From Poa pratensis (Eukaryota; Streptophyta; Magnoliopsida; Poales; Poaceae): DNA of 64,000 bases. The notes beneath the pieces were generated by a model. That model did not search any database. It was not told the origin of the DNA and was given only the letters and a program-made list of their open reading frames with translations. The stretch covers positions 6,028,551-6,092,550 of the forward strand of contig CAMZMU010000081.1 in assembly GCA_947311845.1 (NCBI GenBank), in the 5' to 3' direction. The stretch's first letter is position 1. Every line of letters begins with the position of its first letter. The position numbers and the translations under genes are program-made. Shown here piece after piece: positions 1 to 11,342 of this stretch.

Positions 1-97
1 TGCAGAGCCAGCAATAATATCTACCTTCTCTATCTCAACCACATGATTGCTTGCTTTTCTTTTTTTGATTATTACCGGCTTAATTAGGATAAGTCAT

Positions 98-619
98 AAG
101 AGGATATGGTTAAAATGGTCACCATTAGCGAACGCCAAACAGCCGTACAACGCTTACGAAACATGCATTTGAACGATCGAGAGACTATACTGCATAAAAT
201 CGGTACCACATATGAACAGATCACGAAGAATATGCGTACGTATGTATATGTATGTGCCGTCTATGTGTCGTGTGTGAACCTGGGCCAGCAGCTTATCTTT
301 TGGAAACACTTTCGTTCGTACGGTCAAATCAATTAACATGATATGACCTGTTGTGATACACTCCAACAGTCGGCGTGTTCTAATAAAGTGGCAGACACAC
401 CGGTCCGGTGGCACCTTTTACACGAGTGCAAGGTCTTTTATTCTTCACACTTAATCATAACCAGCCACGTATATACAATACGTATTTAACAATGGTTGTA
501 ATGATCCATGCGACGATTCCTGTCATGTTCAAACACATTATTTTGTGTGTACACATGTATACACATTTTTATTTTTTGGGATAGCTCGAGCTTCCTACAC
601 TCATTTCCAAGCAAAATTT
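98..619. repeat. Direct duplication, copy A
   Basis: About 520 bp that recur at 1303-1815 in the same orientation with scattered substitutions and small indels. Shared landmarks include the run around 'agcgaacgccaaacagccg', the 'cacaccggtccggtggcacc' block and the 'gggatagctcgagcttccta' block near the end. The short open frames inside are not conserved as protein between copies, so I read this as duplicated non-coding or transposon-derived DNA. The family is not recognised. Confidence 0.8.
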
Positions 620-1277
620 AACCGATCGTCCGAGAACGGTTGTTTAGCTTTGCCTTTTCTACTAGTGATCTTTTTTCTAGAAGGGTATCATAGTGATCTT
701 GAAAATGAGACTGTTTTGAAAGTAATTCGACGTTAGTTTTTTACAACTCTATATCCTTTTTCTTTCTTGACGCCATGTCTTTACGCCCTATAGGTGCACT
801 ACCGTAATTGCTACTCTCCTTTTACCATCTTTGTTTGATGGGTGCAATGGCGGTTTGTCAGAGTTGCGATGTCAGTGTATTTTAATATGCTAGACATGTA
901 GATATTATTGTGTAAAATTAAATAAGGTAAGAGGGTCTTGTAAAAGTTATTATGCCACTTGCCCTACACCTTTGCATGTAGCATCGCCACCGGATGGGTG
1001 TATGAACTTTTGCGCCTCCACCTGCTCCAAATGATATTCTTTGTACTATATCTTGTGGCTAATAGATGTATAACGTATTGGTCCAAGCGCCACATTTTTT
1101 TTACTTTATTGTGATCACAATGCTCTAATTTCTATCCTCACAATGGATTTTGTTTTGTTTCATGTGTTGTATGTTACCGCTTACCACTCTAGTGACCATA
1201 TGTCATGTGCCTAACCACATAACGTCAAAACAGAAAAGGCAACTCGAGAACCAATTAAAAGAAGAGGAAATTGTATA
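620..1277. other. Intergenic spacer between duplicate copies
   Basis: AT-rich sequence between the two copies of the 0.5 kb duplication. I see no coding frame, RNA gene or element ends here. Confidence 0.5.
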
Positions 1278-1323
1278 TGACCCTTTTAACCATATCCTGT
1301 CAAGGATATGGTTAAAAGGGTCA
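1278..1323. repeat. Perfect 21-bp inverted repeat (hairpin)
   Basis: Positions 1278-1298 and 1303-1323 are exact reverse complements, separated by the 4-base loop gtca. The right arm is the first 21 bases of duplication copy B. Copy A (101-121) has only this right arm, with one mismatch, so the left arm is specific to copy B. Confidence 0.9.
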
Positions 1324-1815
1324 CCATGCATGCGCTGCTGCGTCACACCTAGCGAACGCCAAACAGCCGTACAACGGTTACGACATGCATTTGAACGAGA
1401 GACTATGAACAAATCACGAAGAATATGCGTACGTATATATGTATGTGCCGTGTACGTGTCATGTGTGAACCTGGGCCAACAGCTTATCTTTTGGAAACAC
1501 TTTCGTCAGTACGGTCAAATCAATTAACATGATATGACCTGTTGTGATACTTGTCACTCCAACAGTTGGCATGTTCTAATTTCTAAAGCGGCAGACACAC
1601 CGGTCCGGTGGCACCTTTTACACGAGTGCAAGTTCTTTAATTCTTCACGCTTAATAATGACCAGCCACGTATATACAATACCTATTTAACAATGGTTGTA
1701 ATGATCCATGCGTTAATTCCTGTCATGTTCAAACACATTATTTTGTGTGTGCACGTGTATACACATTTTTCTTTTTTGGGATAGCTCGAGCTTCCTACAC
1801 TCATTTCCATGCAAT
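1303..1815. repeat. Direct duplication, copy B
   Basis: Second copy of the 98-619 segment, about 1.2 kb downstream and in the same orientation. It has a small insertion near 1326-1350 and lacks a stretch around the position matching 185-215 of copy A. It begins in the right arm of the hairpin at 1278-1323. Confidence 0.8.
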
Positions 1816-2589
1816 TTTTTTCAAATATGAAGCATTTCCGAAAATGAACATTTTTCAAAATTTGAGAAAATAAAAAACAGAAAAAAGGAAATCAGTAAAA
1901 ATAAATTCAAAAAATAAGAAACAGAAACAAAAAAATAAAACAGGAAAAAGAAAAGGGAGCGACTATGTGTAAGGCGCCCTACATTTGGCGATTCCGTAAG
2001 GCGGTAGAACAATTTGTGTGTTAATCATCAACCCCACTCACGTACAAAGCTTTCGTTCACTAGTCTAATGCATGTACTAAAAACTCCAGGCACCGCCTTG
2101 GCCGAAAGCAAACCATACGCACGGCCGACCGAGGGAAATGACCTATTTTGCATGCATGCACAAACAAACAAACAAGCTGATGTCATCCCGCATTAAATAC
2201 GAAACTTGAAAATTCAAAAAGTTTTGTAGCCCCAACCGTTTATCCGATTTAGAATCTGTTTTCACCGTTGGACTAGTCGCGACGAGATCTTCAAAACTAG
2301 ATCCCATGTTGATATGTTCCGACAACTTTTTTTTTTGCCCAGAAGTTACCACCCCCGTAACATATAAGTTACCGAGCCTTGAATACATAAGTTACCCGCC
2401 ATATTAGCGATTAGTTTTAGGGTTGAAATAGATCCATTTTTTGTTGTTCTTTTAGATTTCTACGGGTTTTAAACTTACCACATCACTTTGAGATGGTAAA
2501 TTTATCGTGTATAAGTATTAGGATGATAACTGTCGATTTCATAGTGAAACTACACATAAAAAAGATGGGCATTGTATTCGTAACTATTA
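1816..2589. other. AT-rich spacer with A-rich tract
   Basis: Positions 1816-1960 are an A-rich, low-complexity stretch on the plus strand. The remainder to 2589 is anonymous spacer. No gene or element boundary is visible. Confidence 0.5.
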
Positions 2590-3585
2590 TTTAGAGCACA
2601 CGGTAACTACATCAATTTCGTGGTGGATAACTACATCAATTTCGTGGTGGATAACTATATCATGACCACATAGATAACTTTATAAGTACTGAGTGGGTAA
2701 CTCAATCCATATTGGGTGGGTAACTATTATCGAGAGAGTATGGTAACTAAATTGACTTTGTGTTGGATAATTTTACCATGAAAAACACATGGGTAACTTT
2801 ATCAGTATTGAGTGGGTAAATCTATCAGTATTGGGTGGTAACTATTACCGAGAGAGTAGGGTAACTATGATTTTGTGATGGATAACTACACATGAAAAAC
2901 ACATGGGTAACTTTATCAGTATTGGATGGGTAACTCCATCAGTATTGGGTGGTAACTATTACCAAGAGAGCATGATAAACATGGATAAATTTATCAGTAC
3001 TGGGTGGTAACTTAATCAGTATTGGGATGATAACTATTACCGAGAGACGAGAGAGTATGATAACTACATTGATTTTGTGACGGATAACTACACCATGAAA
3101 ACATATGGACGACTTTATCAGTACTGGGTGAGTAACTCAATCAGTATGGGTGGTAACTATTACCGAGAGAATATGGTAACAAAGATTTTGTGGTAGATAA
3201 CTACACATGAAAAAACACATGGGTAACTTTATCAGTACGGGGTGGGTAACTACTACCAAGAGAGTATGGTAATTGTATTGATTTGGTGGTGGAGAACTAC
3301 ACCATAAAAACACATGAGTAACTTTATCAGTACTGTGAGGGTAACTTTATCAGTATTGGGTTGATAACTTTATCAGTACATGGTGGGTAACTTTATCAGT
3401 AACAGGTTGATAACTTTATCAGTACTTGGTGGGTAACTATTACCAATAGATTCGGGGAATTACATCGATTTCGTGATGGATAACATATCATGAACACATG
3501 GATAACTTTATCAGTACATGGTGGGTAACTATTACTGATAGAGTATGATAACCATATGAATTTCGTGGTAGATAACTACATTACT
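2590..3585. repeat. Degenerate minisatellite
   Basis: About 1 kb built from a recurring core close to gggtaactttatcagta, alternating with blocks resembling 'attaccgagagagtatggta' and 'gattttgtggtggataacta'. Unit length varies from about 20 to about 45 bp, with many substitutions, so this is an old, disordered array rather than a recent satellite. It ends abruptly at a GC-rich segment from about 3590. Confidence 0.85.
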
Positions 3586-3835
3586 CCATCCCATCCGTGG
3601 AACCGCGACGAAGAATTCCCCACCCAATTCCTCACCGGAACCCTAGCTTGCACCAGACTGCCGCCGGCCGATGTTGAGCTGCCAACGAACGGCGGGTGCA
3701 GGGGATGTCACGGCGGCGGCAGCGTCTCGCAGGGCGCCTGCTCTCGTGCAGGCTCTCGCGGCGTGGCGGCTCACGTGCAGGCTCTTGCTGGGCGGCGGCT
3801 CACGTGCAGGCTGGGCGCCGTCTGCAGACAATGAG
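3586..3835. other. GC-rich segment with repeated G-box cores
   Basis: GC content rises sharply after the minisatellite. A short unit near gcggctcacgtgcaggct occurs twice (around 3765-3783 and 3794-3812), each copy holding a CACGTG core, with a partial copy upstream. CACGTG is a known plant bZIP/bHLH site, but nothing shows it is used here. Open frames in this stretch do not resemble known proteins. Confidence 0.4.
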
Positions 3836-4566
3836 ATTTAGACTTTATTCGGAAGAAACAACATTACAATATCCAAATCTTTTTCTGTAGGAAACATCAA
3901 CTAATATCTTGGATTGCACGTGGTGACATGCAAAAACTTCTGTTAAGCTTCCTATTAACATGAAAGTAAACTGGATGGATTGTGGTTTATTTGTGGATGC
4001 AGGGGACGAGAGCTTACTGCAGGGTGCCACTGAAGGCGCTGATGATCATCCGAGTTGGCTCTCCTCTGCTCCCTATAGGACACAATCTGGTCAAGCCATT
4101 GCTGAAAGATAGACATGTATACAACTGATTTTTTCTTGATGAGACGTTACAGATCATGAGATCAAAGCAGAACCATTGAGCATTTTGTGATAATTTAAAC
4201 ATGCTGCAGGCTGGAGTAAACGATGGGTTAATTACCTGCAGAGTACGGCAGGAGTGATGGGAGACACTGGAATAAGGTGTGGGGGTTACCGGCACTCGGC
4301 AGCCTCGCCGGGATGGATGATGGCGGCTGCCCTTCTTCGATCTTCTTGCTCAATCCCCTTCCCAAATTCCAGGTCTGCGCGCAGGGAATTCCGCCGGCGC
4401 CCAATTTCCGGGAGGAGCAGCTGAAGAAAAATTTAGGCACACCTCTTGCTCAATCCCCTTCCCAATTCAAGCATGGCAAGTCGAGCTCCAACAGCTCCCG
4501 ATCATGGCCGATGTGGGAACTCAGTGGAGAAGATGCGTGGTAGCCGTACTTGTCTAGCAGGAGGTC
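3836..4566. other. Spacer, possible remnant of minus-strand exons
   Basis: Mixed-composition DNA. On the minus strand an open stretch at about 4014-4295 and GC-rich DNA further upstream could be remains of an exon and a 5' region. I cannot recognise a protein or a convincing splice chain, so no gene is called. Confidence 0.3.
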
Positions 4567-4770
4567 GACCAGAAGAAGGCGGTCGCAGCACATCTCGACG
4601 CCGTCGTACGCCTCCCCGCGCGCAGCTCGGCGTTGACCAGAAGAAGGCGGTCGCAGCACATCTCGACGCCGTCGTACGCCTCCCCGCGCGCAGCTCGGCG
4701 TTGACCAGAAGAAGGCGGTCACATCACATCTCCACGCCGTCGTACGCCTCCCCGCGCGCAGCTTGGCGTC
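4567..4770. repeat. Three tandem copies of a 68-bp GC-rich unit
   Basis: Units begin at 4567, 4635 and 4703, each with gaccagaagaaggcggtc. Copies 1 and 2 are almost identical and copy 3 has a few substitutions. The period (68) is not a multiple of three, so any protein reading changes frame from copy to copy. This argues against the open frames that cross the region being genuine. Confidence 0.9.
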
Positions 4771-5276
4771 TGGGCCCGTGGCGCCGCCCAACACAGAGTT
4801 GTCGCCGTGGCTCCTCCCAGCAAGCGCCGCCGGCAGGACGTGCCACCTCCGCCCGCGCTACGGCTCACGGGCGTCGGCGCGGGCGTCGCGGAGGACGACG
4901 GCGTGGAGCTCGCAGGGAGGCTGACGGCGACGAGGCGGCGGCGTGGCTCCAGGTTCGCAGGCGCGGCGTGCTCCTGGCCGTCGGCCTGCACGAGAAGAAA
5001 AAAGAGGAGAGAGATTGTGGATCGGGAGAGGAGCTGAGTGTCTCGGGACCGCACGGCGCGACGCGCGAGATCCGCCGTCCATCCGCCATCCAACGGCTCG
5101 CGTGCGTGCGTCGACATAAGCCCCCTGGCAGGCGCCTTACGATTAGATTTTCCGAAAAGAAAAAGAACAGAAGAAGAAAAATGAAAACGAAAAAAAGAGA
5201 GTATAAAAGATTTGTGCGGGTGAGCGGTGCTCCAAGTGGATGCGAACCGGAAACGAGGTCCACCTTACCATTTCAT

Positions 5277-5378
5277 AGCCCAGGCCTGTTCTGGGCATGA
5301 AGAAAAACCCTGCAGCAATCTGAGCCGTCCACGCCCAACTGTCCATTCCATCCGTCCACCTGAACCCTTCTAGGGTTT
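5277..5378 (+). promoter_or_regulatory. RPL5 promoter motifs (site II-like and telo-box)
   Basis: AGCCCA at 5277-5282 is the complement of the TGGGCY site II core. TAGGGTTT at 5371-5378 is the complement of the AAACCCTA telo-box. Both lie 115-220 bp upstream of the RPL5 start codon. The combination is characteristic of plant ribosomal protein gene promoters. No clear TATA box is seen. Use of these sites here is inferred. Confidence 0.55.
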
Positions 5379-5494
5379 CTCCCACCCGGATAAAATCCCA
5401 GCCCTTCCCTACCTTCGCCTCCCTCTCGCACGCCAAGAGCAGCCGCCGCCGCTGCTTCCTCCCCGCCCCTCCGCAGTCGCAGCAGCGAGCGAGA

Positions 5495-7875
5495 ATGGTA
5501 AGATCCTCCCCGTCTCTCCCGTCCTTTCAACCCATTCGCCATCTCTCTCCTCTAGATTCGCAAGGTTCGATGTTTCGTTGTTTAGCCCAGGCTTCGAGTT
5601 CTTGTTCCGGTAGGAGCAGTGCTTGGTTTTGTTCAGTGATTGCAAATCGTCGAACCTGTTATGGTTAGTTCTATCAGGCTCTAGTTGTGCTTGGATGATG
5701 AATTCCGTCCTGTTTCAAGTTTTGTTGCAGTTTCCTCTTTGAGAAGGCATGTCCAGCCGCGTCTAGTGACAATAATACACTACTTTTTCCCCATCAGCTA
5801 GTTTGATCCAATCATGTTTGTCAATAAGTATAGAATACCTGACTGCTCGTGTACGTGTCTGCTTGTAGTTTTGCTTTTTTCAGACCTTAAAATCCATACA
5901 TTGTTCATTTGTTTCTTCCACATATACTTCAGGTGTTCGTCAAGAACCAGAAGACCAGGGCGTACTCCAAGCGTTTCCAAGTCAAGTTCAAGAGAAGGCG
6001 ACGTATGTTTGATTGATCCCGTGACATGCTGACTTTGGTACTACAGTCATCAGATGACATTGTTTTTGACGGATTGCTTTCTTTGTGACACTTGTTTGCA
6101 GAGGGCAAGACTGATTACAGGGCTAGACTGAGGCTCACCAACCAGGACAAAAACAAGTACAACACTCCCAAGTACCGCTTTGTTGTGCGATTTGTATCCT
6201 TTACCCCTTCGATGTCATGTGGTGCACTGGTTAATTAGCTTTCTTGTGCTTATTATTACCGTGATTGTATCAGTAGAGGCACTTGCTAATTGGCTTTATG
6301 ATGCTTATTATTACTCCAATTTGATTATTAGAAACACATTGTATCTCTTAACAATAGTACTTCAGACCAACAAGGATGTCACCGCGCAAATCGTGTACGC
6401 TACCATTGCTGGCGACATCGTGATGGCTGCTGCCTATTCTCATGAGCTGCCCCGGTATGGCCTGACAGTTGGGCTCACCAACTATGCTGCAGGTAGGATG
6501 TCTAACTAAAGTAGAGTGTGTCATATGCTTGTTCTTCACTTGATCCCTGTTGTATTTAATTAAACTGTTTAAATCATACTGTAGCATACTGCACTGGGCT
6601 TCTTTTGGCTCGTCGGATACTCAAGTACCGTGATTTGGATGGGGAATATGAGGGCAATGTTGAGGTATAAACAGTCATATAATTATTTATTCGCGTCTAC
6701 CATTATATCATGCTGCTTTTGTTGAACATACCTAACGATTGCTATCTCTGGTCTCAGGCCACTGGTGAGGACTTTTCTATTGAGCCAACTGGTGAGAGGC
6801 GACCTTTCCGTGCTCTATTGGATGTTGGCCTTCTCAGGACCACTACTGGAAACCGTGTCTTCGGTGCTCTGAAGGTACCTAATTCAGTTATTGTTTGACT
6901 GCATACTTGTAAGGTATTTTTGAATGGCTGTTTGAACCTTGGCATACACATTATGATAGATCCTAATCACTTCCTTGGAATTGGATGCTCTTTTTTCAAA
7001 TGGAATTTTGAGCGATTGTATACTGAAGTTTTGATAATGCAATTTGTTAAACAATTCCTTGTCTGTCTAGAGCAGCACCTATATGCGTGGAGAACACTTG
7101 TTTAGCTTTGTTTTTGTTGGGTGTGAATGAAGGCATATCTCTTATTTAGTTACACGACTGTCTTTTAAAGTTTACTCTTATCCTTCTGAAGCATTTACAA
7201 CATGAGTGGTCTGGTTTGCTATTGCAGGGAGCTTTGGATGGTGGTCTGGACATTCCTCACAGTGACAAGAGGTTTGCTGGTTTCAAGAAGGATGAGAAGC
7301 AGCTCGATGCCGAGGTTCACCGCAAGTACATCTATGGAGGCCATGTTGCAGACTACATGAGGGTGCGTTACACCTTGCCGATGAAACTATAATGTCATTT
7401 CTTTGTTTCATGTGCACATTCTGAGTTTCCATGATTTTTGATTACACTTGTTTAGATTATTCAATAACTGTTTCTTTTTTCACTTTTGTTAAAACTTCAG
7501 TCACTTGCTGAGGAGGAACCTGAGAAGTTCCAGAGCCACTTCAGTGAGTACATCAAGAAGGGAATTGCGGCTGATGACATGGAAGCGATTTACAAGAAGG
7601 TTCATTCTGCCATCCGTGCTGATCCTAGCATGGTCAAATCAACCAAGGAACAACCCAAGACTCACAAGAGGTACATGTATAGCATGTCTGTTGATTATTG
7701 TCTTGACTGATTTCGCTGCCCTGACGTGATTGGAATTTAACTGAGACTCTTTTGTTTCAGGTACAACCTCAAGAAGCTGACCTACGACGAGAGGAAGGCC
7801 AGTCTTGTTCAAAGGCTGAATGCCCTCAACTCTTCTGCTGGTGCTGATGTCGATGATGACGAGGACGACGAGTGA
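5495..7875 (+). CDS. RPL5: 60S ribosomal protein L5 (uL18), nine coding exons
   Basis: Cytosolic large-subunit protein that binds 5S rRNA and carries it into the 60S subunit. Coding exons: 5495-5497, 5933-6002, 6102-6193, 6366-6492, 6585-6664, 6758-6874, 7228-7362, 7501-7670 and 7761-7875. They total 909 nt and give 302 residues plus stop, the usual plant length. Every intron is GT-AG and every junction keeps frame. The first coding exon is only the ATG, so intron 1 splits codons 1 and 2. The N-terminus reads [16 protein letters not shown], and the C-terminus is an acidic Asp/Glu run (DVDDDEDDE), as in plant L5. The pyrimidine-rich 5' leader and the telo-box upstream fit a highly expressed ribosomal protein gene. 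No defect is visible, so it is probably functional. Confidence 0.97.
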
Positions 7876-9239
7876 AGAGTGTAGTCTCCGTAGTAGTGGC
7901 ATGTTATGCTTTGAGCTGAACTTGCTCTGTCTCATTCAACCCTTAAAGTTGGTCACTATGAAAAATGAACCTGTTTCTTTCAGTTTTGAGGATCATGCTG
8001 GAGTTATAGATTATCTTAATGTTATGACGCACCGTTGTTTTGCTTTGGCTCTGAAATTGTGTTTCTCATCTTTCCGTGCTGTTCTGCTGTTGGTTGTTTA
8101 CGTCATGATCATTTAGGGGGAGATTATGTTGCCTGGCTGCATATTATGTGCACCTAAATATCTGACTATTCATTGTCATCCTCGTGTGGTTTAACTGAGC
8201 TGGTGGTGTGTATCTAGCTAGCATCTTTGCTGTTGGTTTACCAGGCAACCTGACCGAGTATGCAGAAGGTCATAAAGCGCTGTAGTTGCAAGACATCTGC
8301 AAGCTCAAACTAGCCGTTCATTGAACAAAACTATTCTGCTCCACCTTGTTGTGATGGATGAGGATTCCTTGGTAACAAATGAAGTATCGAGAATTGTCTA
8401 TAGCCTAAAATGATTGAGTACGAAATTTTTCCTCTTTCTCGTCTTCATTCACATCAGAAGACAACGAAAGAGAAGAATACACACATGGTTTCCATGGAAC
8501 TCCCAGGTAACCAGTTTGATTTGTTCGCACATAACTTTCTTTGACAGCGAAATGTACACATAGAACATGAACTGCCACGCTGCAGGTGTGGGGCAGTCAA
8601 TTATGCTTTCAGTATAAAACAGGGCAGTGTGGTTTTCCTCTACAAAATAAGCTCGAAGCACACACAAGATCCCTACCCCAGTTCTTCAATGTGAATCAGA
8701 CAGTTGAGCAAGTCAGGCTTTCCTTGCAAGCAAGGGAATTCTCCCCTTTGTTCCTAAAAGCTATAGGTTCACTTGGAAAACCAGGTTGGGCATATACCAA
8801 AACCCAGATTAGCGCCTCCTTAAGCAGCAGATGCGTCATCACCTCAGTCCACAAAACTTCCACTGTATTTTTCAGGTTCCGTGTCTGCAAGCTTGGACAC
8901 CGACTTGAAAAATATGGGGATCGCATCTTCAACCTTGGACCTTAACTTCAACACGAAACTTTGCGGAAGTTTCTAAGTCTCACTTTGCGTAAATGCAAAT
9001 GCTATGTACAGGGGAATAGTCAGTTTAGGTTTTGTGTCGTACACTGGGTAGAAAGCAAACTGCAAGGAAAAGGATAAATCTGGTGCTTCATTGATACATA
9101 AACTAGTTGATCTAGCATTGCTAATATAAGTTTACAAGTAAGAAATACAAAAGAAGTACACAAGTCTAGAAGGCAAATAGCTTCTAATCTACTTCAAATA
9201 TGGCCAGACCCTATAAGCCTACTATGAGCAAAAACAGGT
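7876..9239. other. RPL5 3' UTR and intergenic spacer
   Basis: The first 200-300 bases are probably RPL5 3' UTR (T-rich, after the TGA at 7873-7875). The rest to 9239 is anonymous spacer. Open frames near 8586-8945 on either strand resemble nothing I know. Confidence 0.5.
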
Positions 9240-9720
9240 TTTGGATTTTGTTTTTTGAAACTAGGCAAAAGAGTTGCCATTTTCATTAAATAAGAGAGAA
9301 GTTTTTAGAGTGTGTTACAAGGCTACCCTTGACCAAAGCGGTCAAGACTCAAATAAACAAAGTTGTACTCTTGCGGCATTACATTACTCAACGCCTTGGC
9401 ACCGGCAAGGCACCACATGTTCGCCTCCTCTTTGATCTTCTCAATGAGCATGGTGGCGGTGATTGATTTGTTTCGGAAGACGCGGGCATTTCTTTATTTC
9501 CAAACTTCCTAAGAGACTAGCATCGCTAAGGAAGCCAAAGCCTTCCTTGCTTCTCCCTTCTTATGAATCACCTCATTCCACCAATCCTTGAAGGTTTGGA
9601 TTGACTTGTCAAAATATTGTTGATGAAATTGTCCCCTGTGGCCATGATGGGAATTCAAGAGATCAAACCAAACAGAAAATAGTTCCAAGTTCCAAACCAG
9701 AGTACCACTTCTCAAATGTA
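9240..9720 (-). pseudogene. LINE 3' fragment, end of reverse transcriptase ORF
   Basis: Read on the minus strand, this is the C-terminal end of a plant LINE ORF2 (zf-RVT-type region). A stretch including WWNEVIHKKGEARKALASLA runs to an in-frame TAG where the family usually has Trp, then TAA where it has Glu. The reading continues into NARVFRNKSI and EEANMWCLAGAKALS. A T-rich run near 9240-9260 would correspond to the A-rich 3' tail. The 5' part of the element is missing. This is a dead, 5'-truncated insertion. Confidence 0.7.
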
Positions 9721-9759
9721 GGTGTACCTTAATGGTTAGAACATTATTAGGTACACTTT

Positions 9760-10195
9760 TCCTAGCAGGTGTGAAGAGAGGAAGAGAAATTATTGCAATC
9801 AGTATTCAGTAATCTTATCAACTAGATTTACTGTTTTCAACGATTCTTTCTGTAGTGCACTCCCAAGGCGAAGCCAATGCTGGGAGAAAGCCAGAAAGGG
9901 CAATGTCGCTGGAGATCAAAGCTCAGGAACTTCCCTGACTAAGTGTCTGAAGAAGTGGACATCGCTGATATTGCTGGGACCTGGGACTCCGGAGGCGTGT
10001 GCTGAATTTCGTCAGAAATTTTAGAGGGCTGGGGTTTTCGTGCTCTACTTAAGATTCAGCTCTGTTTTACTGTCTTGTACTGAAAACAGATATTTCCAGT
10101 TGTAAGAAGGCTTCCTGGGTCTGGAAAACTCTATGAGACTGCTGTTTCATTTCTATGAAATGGAACAGGGTTGATGCCTTTCATCTAAAAAATCT
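9760..10195 (+). mobile_element. Possible LINE 3' end, weak
   Basis: The stretch ends with 'tttctatgaaatggaacagg' and then an A-containing tail, which resembles 3' ends of plant LINEs. No reverse transcriptase motif is clear upstream. Treat this as a suggestion only. Confidence 0.3.
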
Positions 10196-10593
10196 AACTC
10201 CCAAGTATTGCTATGTTCTTGCATATACGATATGATTGAGTACTTGGCAGTCTTCCTACGTCCTCTGTATATGTCTCAGCTTGTAAAATAGCACCTTGCA
10301 CATGTTCCTACAGAAAAATAAAAGGGCGCCCTGCATGTTCTCTGTCTCTACTGAATTTGACAGAACACGAAGTACAAAATAAGAAGACTTGCAGTGAGGA
10401 CTATATGCAATGGTATGTTGGCAGTCTTTCTGGTACATGGGCACCATGAAGGGAGTGGCTTTCAGTGCAGTTATTTGATCATAAAAAAAAAAGTGAAACT
10501 AAAACAATGTAAATTTGGTGCTTGTCTGAAAGGCATCTAGAGTGTTCTTGTCTGAAACTCTCCCAATAAAGGAGGCAGTGAGCTATCAGAGTT

Positions 10594-10664
10594 GGGGATT
10601 TGATCTAGTGGTAAGATATTCGCTTAGGGAGCGAAAGGTCCCGAGTTCAATTCTCGGAATCCCC
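10594..10664 (+). tRNA. trnP-AGG: tRNA-Pro (AGG anticodon)
   Basis: 71 nt cloverleaf. Acceptor arms are GGGGATT and AATCCCC. The anticodon stem TTCGC/GCGAA encloses loop TTAGGGA with anticodon AGG. The T stem CCGAG/CTCGG encloses TTCAATT. The D-arm contains the conserved TAGTGGT. CCA is not encoded, as expected for a nuclear tRNA gene. It has no intron. Confidence 0.93.
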
Positions 10665-10821
10665 ATCTTGAAAACCCTTTTGCAATGCATGGCAATGCTA
10701 TTTTTGAGCTTTGGATGGTCTGAGGATGAGGTTTTGGACCACAGTTTTTGATGAGGTTCAGAGCCTGTGTGGCTGTGCATGCATGAATGACCTGAGCAGT
10801 ATGCCTATTCCTTTGTCTTTT

Positions 10822-10840
10822 TGTGTGTGTGTGTGTGTGG
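10822..10840. repeat. (TG)n microsatellite
   Basis: A short uninterrupted TG run, lying between the two tRNA genes. Confidence 0.8.
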
Positions 10841-10987
10841 TTCAACCGGAGAAGTTTCCGGCTGCATCTGCATGCTACTGTAAGTAGTGCTGGTCTGCTG
10901 GACATGTCATGGACCTGTAAGTATAGTACAGCTCTTTGTAGCTTTTACTATGATTATATACAGCTTTAAAAATAAATAATCACAACA

Positions 10988-11058
10988 GGGCATTTGGTCT
11001 AGTGGTATGATTCTCGCTTAGGGTGCGAGAGGTCCCGAGTTCAATTCTCGGAATGCCC
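10988..11058 (+). tRNA. trnP-AGG: tRNA-Pro (AGG anticodon), second copy
   Basis: 71 nt cloverleaf. Acceptor arms GGGCATT and AATGCCC pair fully. The anticodon stem CTCGC/GCGAG encloses loop TTAGGGT with anticodon AGG. The T arm is identical to that of the copy at 10594. A T-rich run follows within 5 bases (cccttttttt), a good pol III terminator. It differs from the first copy by compensatory changes in both the acceptor and anticodon stems, so both copies look maintained. Confidence 0.95.
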
Positions 11059-11071
11059 CCCTTTTTTTCCA
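11059..11071 (+). terminator. Pol III T-run terminator
   Basis: A run of seven Ts directly after the second tRNA-Pro gene. Confidence 0.7.
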
Positions 11072-11342
11072 TTCACTTTGACCTTGGGCGTGCTTAAGTT
11101 CAGCTTGCGAGTTCCACGCCGAGGCAAGCGAGTTTACGTCCTCGGCCTACGATCGTATTGGTGGCAATTTTTTGGCCACGACACAATGATATTTTCCATT
11201 TCCAAATCCATTTGAAAAATACCTCAGATCTATTTGTATTTACTTAATTTGAATTTAGAATACATTCTATGTCATTCATAGACATAGACCATGTAAATAA
11301 TGCATTTATATATATATTTATTTGCGGGGGAAAATGATTGTA

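Noticed and set aside
4446..5300. 284-residue open frame upstream of RPL5
   Set aside because: It runs through the 68-bp triplication, whose period is not a multiple of three, is Arg/Ser-rich as expected of GC-rich noise, has open shadows on both strands and ends near the RPL5 promoter.
8586..8945. 119-residue frame downstream of RPL5
   Set aside because: No start context, no domain and an equally long antisense frame; treated as spacer.
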